From: JBFHER01 sp041584055
Lineage (GTDB): Bacteria > Bacteroidota > Bacteroidia > Bacteroidales > UBA5342
Length of the DNA: 10,519 bases
Direction of reading: 5' to 3'
Assembly (NCBI GenBank): GCA_041584055.1
Contig: JBFHER010000129.1
Coordinates: 1 to 10,519 of the forward strand
Under the pieces are notes generated by a model. That model was given only the letters and a program-made list of their open reading frames with translations. It did no database searches and was not told the DNA's origin. A program made the position numbers and the translations under genes. Each line of letters opens with the position of its first letter. Within the stretch, counting starts at the first letter, position 1. Below, in pieces: positions 7,820 to 10,519 of this stretch.

Positions 7820-7835
7820 TGTTCCACGTGGAACA
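7820..7835. other. parS: parS-like centromere site (predicted ParB binding)
   Basis: TGTTCCACGTGGAACA is a perfect 16-bp palindrome in the short gap between mnmG and the likely apt start. Chromosomal parS sites bound by ParB have the consensus TGTTTCACGTGAAACA. This copy keeps the CACGTG core and the TGTT/AACA ends and differs by a symmetric pair (TTC to TCC, GAA to GGA), a variant known from memory in other phyla such as Pseudomonas. ParB loads at such sites near oriC and, with ParA, segregates origins and recruits SMC. I found no second copy here. No parA or parB gene is in the window, so the assignment rests on the motif and on the nearness of mnmG. Confidence 0.75.
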
Positions 7836-7854
7836 AAATAGATTTTTTCAGCCG

Positions 7855-8379
7855 ATGAAAGTAGAAGATGTAAAAAAAATAATCAGAGACGTACCTGATT
7901 TTCCCACAAAAGGAATCTTGTTTAAAGATATTACAACCGCATTTCTTGATCCTGTTTGTCTTAATTTCATGATTGATTATTATGTGGATTTGTATAAAGA
8001 CAAAGGTATTACAAAAGTAGTGGGAATTGAATCCAGAGGTTTTTTCCTAGGGCCAAGCATTGCATCACGCTTGGGTGCTGGTTTTGTTCCGGTTCGAAAA
8101 CCAGGCAAATTACCCGCTGAAACTGTTAAGAAGTCATACGATTTGGAGTATGGAAGTGATACGGTGGAGGTGCATAAAGATGCATTGAATAAAAATGATG
8201 TTGTGCTACTGCATGATGATTTACTTGCCACTGGAGGTACCATGCAGGCAGCAATTTCATTGATGAAAAAATGCCATGTGTCTAAAATGTATGTTTCTTT
8301 CATTATTGAACTTGAATTTTTAAAAGGGATCGAAAAGTTTGAAAAGGAAGTTCCGATTCATTCAATGATAAAATATTAG
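7855..8379 (+). CDS. apt: Adenine phosphoribosyltransferase
   Basis: It converts adenine and PRPP to AMP and pyrophosphate (purine salvage, cytoplasm). From the ATG at 7855 it has 174 residues, a normal Apt length, and starts MKVEDVKKIIRDVPDFPTKG, which aligns with the usual N-terminus ending in I-R-D-(I/V)-P-D-F-P. Other family blocks are GILFKDITTAF (20-30), GIESRGFFLG (57-66) and VPVRKPGKLP (78-87). The PRPP-binding loop is HDDLLATGGTM (120-130); the usual residue before the two acidic positions is Val, here His120. An in-frame ATG at 7819 would give 186 residues beginning MFHVEQ, but those codons are the parS-like palindrome itself, so I prefer 7855. Against this, 7819 has the more A-rich leader. 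The gene stands 49 bases after mnmG and 49 before uvrC; no terminator is visible on either side. Confidence 0.95.
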   Translation: MKVEDVKKIIRDVPDFPTKGILFKDITTAFLDPVCLNFMIDYYVDLYKDKGITKVVGIESRGFFLGPSIASRLGAGFVPVRKPGKLPAETVKKSYDLEYGSDTVEVHKDALNKNDVVLLHDDLLATGGTMQAAISLMKKCHVSKMYVSFIIELEFLKGIEKFEKEVPIHSMIKY

Positions 8380-8428
8380 GGAATACTACAGTTTCGAGTC
8401 GTACAAAAACTAAACTGATTGATCTCCC

Positions 8429-10276
8429 ATGGCATCGAAATCCAACCACATAGAACGGCTAAAAGAACAGGTAAAGCGATTGCCGGGAAAGCCTGGGGTG
8501 TATCAATATTTCGATGAAAACGGAGTTATTATTTACGTGGGCAAAGCTAAGAATTTAAAGAAACGGGTTGCCTCGTACTTTTCAAAAAAACACGATAGTA
8601 CAAAAACTAAAATCCTCGTTCGTAAAATCCGAGAGATAAAACACATTGTTGTTGAAACAGAACAGGATGCCCTTTTACTTGAAAACAACCTTATTAAAAA
8701 GTACATGCCCAGGTACAATGTCATGCTTAAAGATGACAAAACTTATCCCTGGATTTGTATCAAAAAAGAGCCTTTTCCGAGAGTATTTAAAACCAGAAAT
8801 TTTGTCCGGGATGGTTCCCAGTATTTTGGACCCTATGCATCCGTTTATATGATTAATACAATTTTGGAGTTGGTTAAGCATCTTTACAAACTTCGAAGTT
8901 GTAAGCTAAATTTGAGTGCAAGCAATGTTGCGGAAAACAAATATAAGGTTTGTCTTGAATATCATTTAGGGAATTGCCTTGGCCCTTGTTTGGGCTTACA
9001 GTCAATGAACGATTATGATGCCAACATTACGCACATCAAGTCAATTCTAAAAGGACATTTGAATGGAGTAAAATCCTATTTGAAGGAGATGATGATGCAA
9101 ATGGCTGCAGAACTAAACTTTGAAGGGGCAGAGGAAACAAAACAAAAAATAGAGTTGATTGAAAAATATCAAAGCAAATCTACTGTTGTTAGTGCAAGCA
9201 TTACTAACATTGATGTTGTTTCTATCCGGGATGATGAAAAGTTAGCGTTTGTAAATTTTTTAAAAATAATAGATGGTCAGGTCATTCAAGCGCATACAAT
9301 GGAAATGACCAAGCGACTGGATGAGGACAAAACCGAATTATTGTCTCTGGCAATCGTTGAAATGAGAGAGAGGTTCAGCAGTGATGTTAAAGAAATAATC
9401 GTCCCGTTTGAACCGGATGTGAAATTGAATGGCGTTACGTATACCGTTCCACAACGCGGCGATAAAGTAAAACTTCTAGAGTTATCTGAACGAAATGTAA
9501 AGTATTATCGCTTAGAAAAAATGAAACAGGCGCAACAATTAGATAAAGGTCAGCAGAACACCCGCGTACTGCAAACTTTAAAAGATGATTTAAAATTAGA
9601 CTATCTGCCTGTTCACATTGAATGTTTTGATAATTCAAATCTGCAGGGTACAAATGCAGTTGCAGCTTGTGTTGTTTTTAAAGGAGGAAAACCAGCAAAA
9701 CGGGATTATCGACATTTTAATATTAAAACAGTGGAGGGGCCTGATGATTTTGCATCAATGACAGAGGTTGTACACCGTCGTTATAAACGTTTATTGGATG
9801 AAGGTGAAAGCATTCCTCAATTGATTGTAATCGATGGGGGCAAAGGTCAGTTAGGTGCAGCCATGGAGGCATTATCAAGTTTGAAATTTGAAAAGGAACC
9901 AAAAGTGATTGGGATCGCAAAACGGCTTGAAGAAATTTATCGACCTGGTGATCCTGTTCCACTATACCTGGATAAAAATTCTGAGTCACTCAAGATCATA
10001 CAACGCTTGAGGGACGAGGCGCACCGCTTTGGCATCACACATCATCGAAACAAGCGATCTAAAGAGTTGATTAACAATGAGTTATCACAGATTGACGGAA
10101 TTGGCGAAAAAACAGCAGAAATCCTGCTAAAATCGCAAAAATCAGTAAAGCAGATTAAAACGTTGACATTAAGTGAGTTAGAAGGTGTTGTTGGCAAACA
10201 TAAGGCCAAAATTGTGTTTGACTACTTTAAAAAAGACAAAAATGGAAATTCAGGAGCTGCAAAAAAAAGTGGATGA
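8429..10276 (+). CDS. uvrC: UvrABC excinuclease subunit C
   Basis: UvrC makes both incisions around bulky lesions after UvrA and UvrB have loaded on DNA (nucleotide excision repair). At 615 residues it has the family's normal length and all domains. The GIY-YIG nuclease (18-100) has GVY at 23-25, YVG at 36-38, Arg46 and Glu85, and makes the 3' cut. A four-cysteine cluster follows (Cys158, 175, 183, 187). The UVR motif, about 213-248 (AAELNFEGAEETKQKIELIE), contacts UvrB. The RNase H-like 5' nuclease has Asp401 (ECFDNSNLQG), Asp469 (LIVIDGGKGQL) and His532 (RDEAHRFGITHHR), the likely catalytic DDH set. Tandem helix-hairpin-helix motifs (552-600, IDGIGEKTAEILL) bind DNA. The 49-base leader (8380-8428) has no Shine-Dalgarno sequence and no promoter I can support. 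The 3' end overlaps the next gene by 35 bases. Confidence 0.98.
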   Translation: MASKSNHIERLKEQVKRLPGKPGVYQYFDENGVIIYVGKAKNLKKRVASYFSKKHDSTKTKILVRKIREIKHIVVETEQDALLLENNLIKKYMPRYNVMLKDDKTYPWICIKKEPFPRVFKTRNFVRDGSQYFGPYASVYMINTILELVKHLYKLRSCKLNLSASNVAENKYKVCLEYHLGNCLGPCLGLQSMNDYDANITHIKSILKGHLNGVKSYLKEMMMQMAAELNFEGAEETKQKIELIEKYQSKSTVVSASITNIDVVSIRDDEKLAFVNFLKIIDGQVIQAHTMEMTKRLDEDKTELLSLAIVEMRERFSSDVKEIIVPFEPDVKLNGVTYTVPQRGDKVKLLELSERNVKYYRLEKMKQAQQLDKGQQNTRVLQTLKDDLKLDYLPVHIECFDNSNLQGTNAVAACVVFKGGKPAKRDYRHFNIKTVEGPDDFASMTEVVHRRYKRLLDEGESIPQLIVIDGGKGQLGAAMEALSSLKFEKEPKVIGIAKRLEEIYRPGDPVPLYLDKNSESLKIIQRLRDEAHRFGITHHRNKRSKELINNELSQIDGIGEKTAEILLKSQKSVKQIKTLTLSELEGVVGKHKAKIVFDYFKKDKNGNSGAAKKSG

Positions 10277-10519
10277 TTGGATCACGACAATCGGTGTTCG
10301 TTATTTTAGTGAACTCACAAACATGACAATCTTAACTGAGGAGGTTGGGGAACTTGCAAGAATCATGGCACGAAAGTTTGGAGATCAATCCTTCAAAAAA
10401 GGAGAGGAGAACATATCCCTTGAAGATGAAATGGCAGACATTCTATGGGTACTGGTTTGTCTTGCTAATCAGACGGGCGTGGATTTGGAATCTGCCATCG
10501 AAAAGAATATTGCAAAGAA
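10242..10519 (+). CDS. MazG-like nucleotide pyrophosphohydrolase, 3' partial
   Basis: This all-alpha NTP pyrophosphohydrolase of the MazG/iMazG type would hydrolyse a (d)NTP to the monophosphate and pyrophosphate, as a house-cleaning enzyme. The first 92 residues are in the window, and Bacteroidota homologues are about 105-115 long, so only a short tail is missing. The metal-binding signature EExxE...ExxD is complete: EEVGE (33-37) and EMAD (63-66) with 25 residues between. The flanks GVRYFSELTNMTILTEEVGE and DILWVLVCLANQTGVDL are typical of the single-domain form. The ATG at 10242 starts a protein that reads as a full N-terminus (MEIQELQKKVDDW) and puts the first 35 bases inside uvrC in another frame, which suggests translational coupling. 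The exact substrate cannot be read from sequence, and this is not the two-domain MazG of E. coli. Confidence 0.93.
   Translation, partial: MEIQELQKKVDDWITTIGVRYFSELTNMTILTEEVGELARIMARKFGDQSFKKGEENISLEDEMADILWVLVCLANQTGVDLESAIEKNIAK

Noticed and set aside
7820..7854. Palindrome followed by a T-run as an intrinsic terminator after mnmG
   Set aside because: The palindrome is perfect with no separate loop (at most a 6-bp stem), and the T-run at 7843-7848 is not directly after it. The sequence is explained better as a parS-type site.
8380..8428. The apt-uvrC gap as a regulatory element
   Set aside because: No inverted repeat, T-run or promoter match beyond chance was found in the 49 bases.
10261..10268. 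Run of eight A in the uvrC/MazG-like overlap as a programmed frameshift making a fusion
   Set aside because: A -1 slip would not enter the MazG-like frame, which is +1 relative to uvrC, and the downstream gene has its own well-aligned start at 10242.

Overview
The window looks like a stretch of Bacteroidota (Bacteroidetes) chromosome, probably class Bacteroidia; I cannot place it below that. It is AT-rich and almost fully coding. Most genes lack Shine-Dalgarno sequences and have A-rich leaders instead. It also holds families and gene neighbours typical of the phylum: a DUF4292 lipoprotein, a TPR lipoprotein, an EnvC-like protein next to dut, and a YbeY with the Bacteroidota-type metal motif. 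All ten genes lie on the + strand. No tRNA, rRNA, insertion sequence, CRISPR array or prophage gene is visible, and no gap is longer than about 50 bases.

Layout. (1) Bases 1-7805 form one tight, probably co-transcribed run: a Wzx/MurJ-type flippase (5' end outside the window), dut, a TPR lipoprotein, a DUF4292 lipoprotein, an EnvC-like degenerate LytM protein, ybeY and mnmG. Junctions are 1 to 9 bases or ATGA overlaps of 4 bases. (2) Bases 7806-7854 hold a perfect 16-bp palindrome, TGTTCCACGTGGAACA, which matches the chromosomal parS (ParB-binding) class. (3) Then come apt, a 49-bp gap, uvrC, and a MazG-like nucleotide pyrophosphohydrolase that overlaps uvrC by 35 bases and runs off the window.

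How the genes work together. The flippase, the two lipoproteins and the EnvC-like protein form a cell-envelope group: glycolipid export, outer-membrane lipoproteins and control of peptidoglycan cleavage. Dut and the MazG-like protein clean or supply the nucleotide pool, Apt salvages adenine, and UvrC cuts damaged DNA. YbeY and MnmG serve rRNA maturation and tRNA wobble-uridine modification. Most of this is conserved housekeeping DNA.

The points most worth a second look are the parS-like site, which would place the window near the replication origin and which contains a decoy start codon for apt; the loss of catalytic residues in the LytM domain; and the TPR-DUF4292-EnvC envelope trio, whose joint role is not established. 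I saw no strong evidence of a wholly new system.
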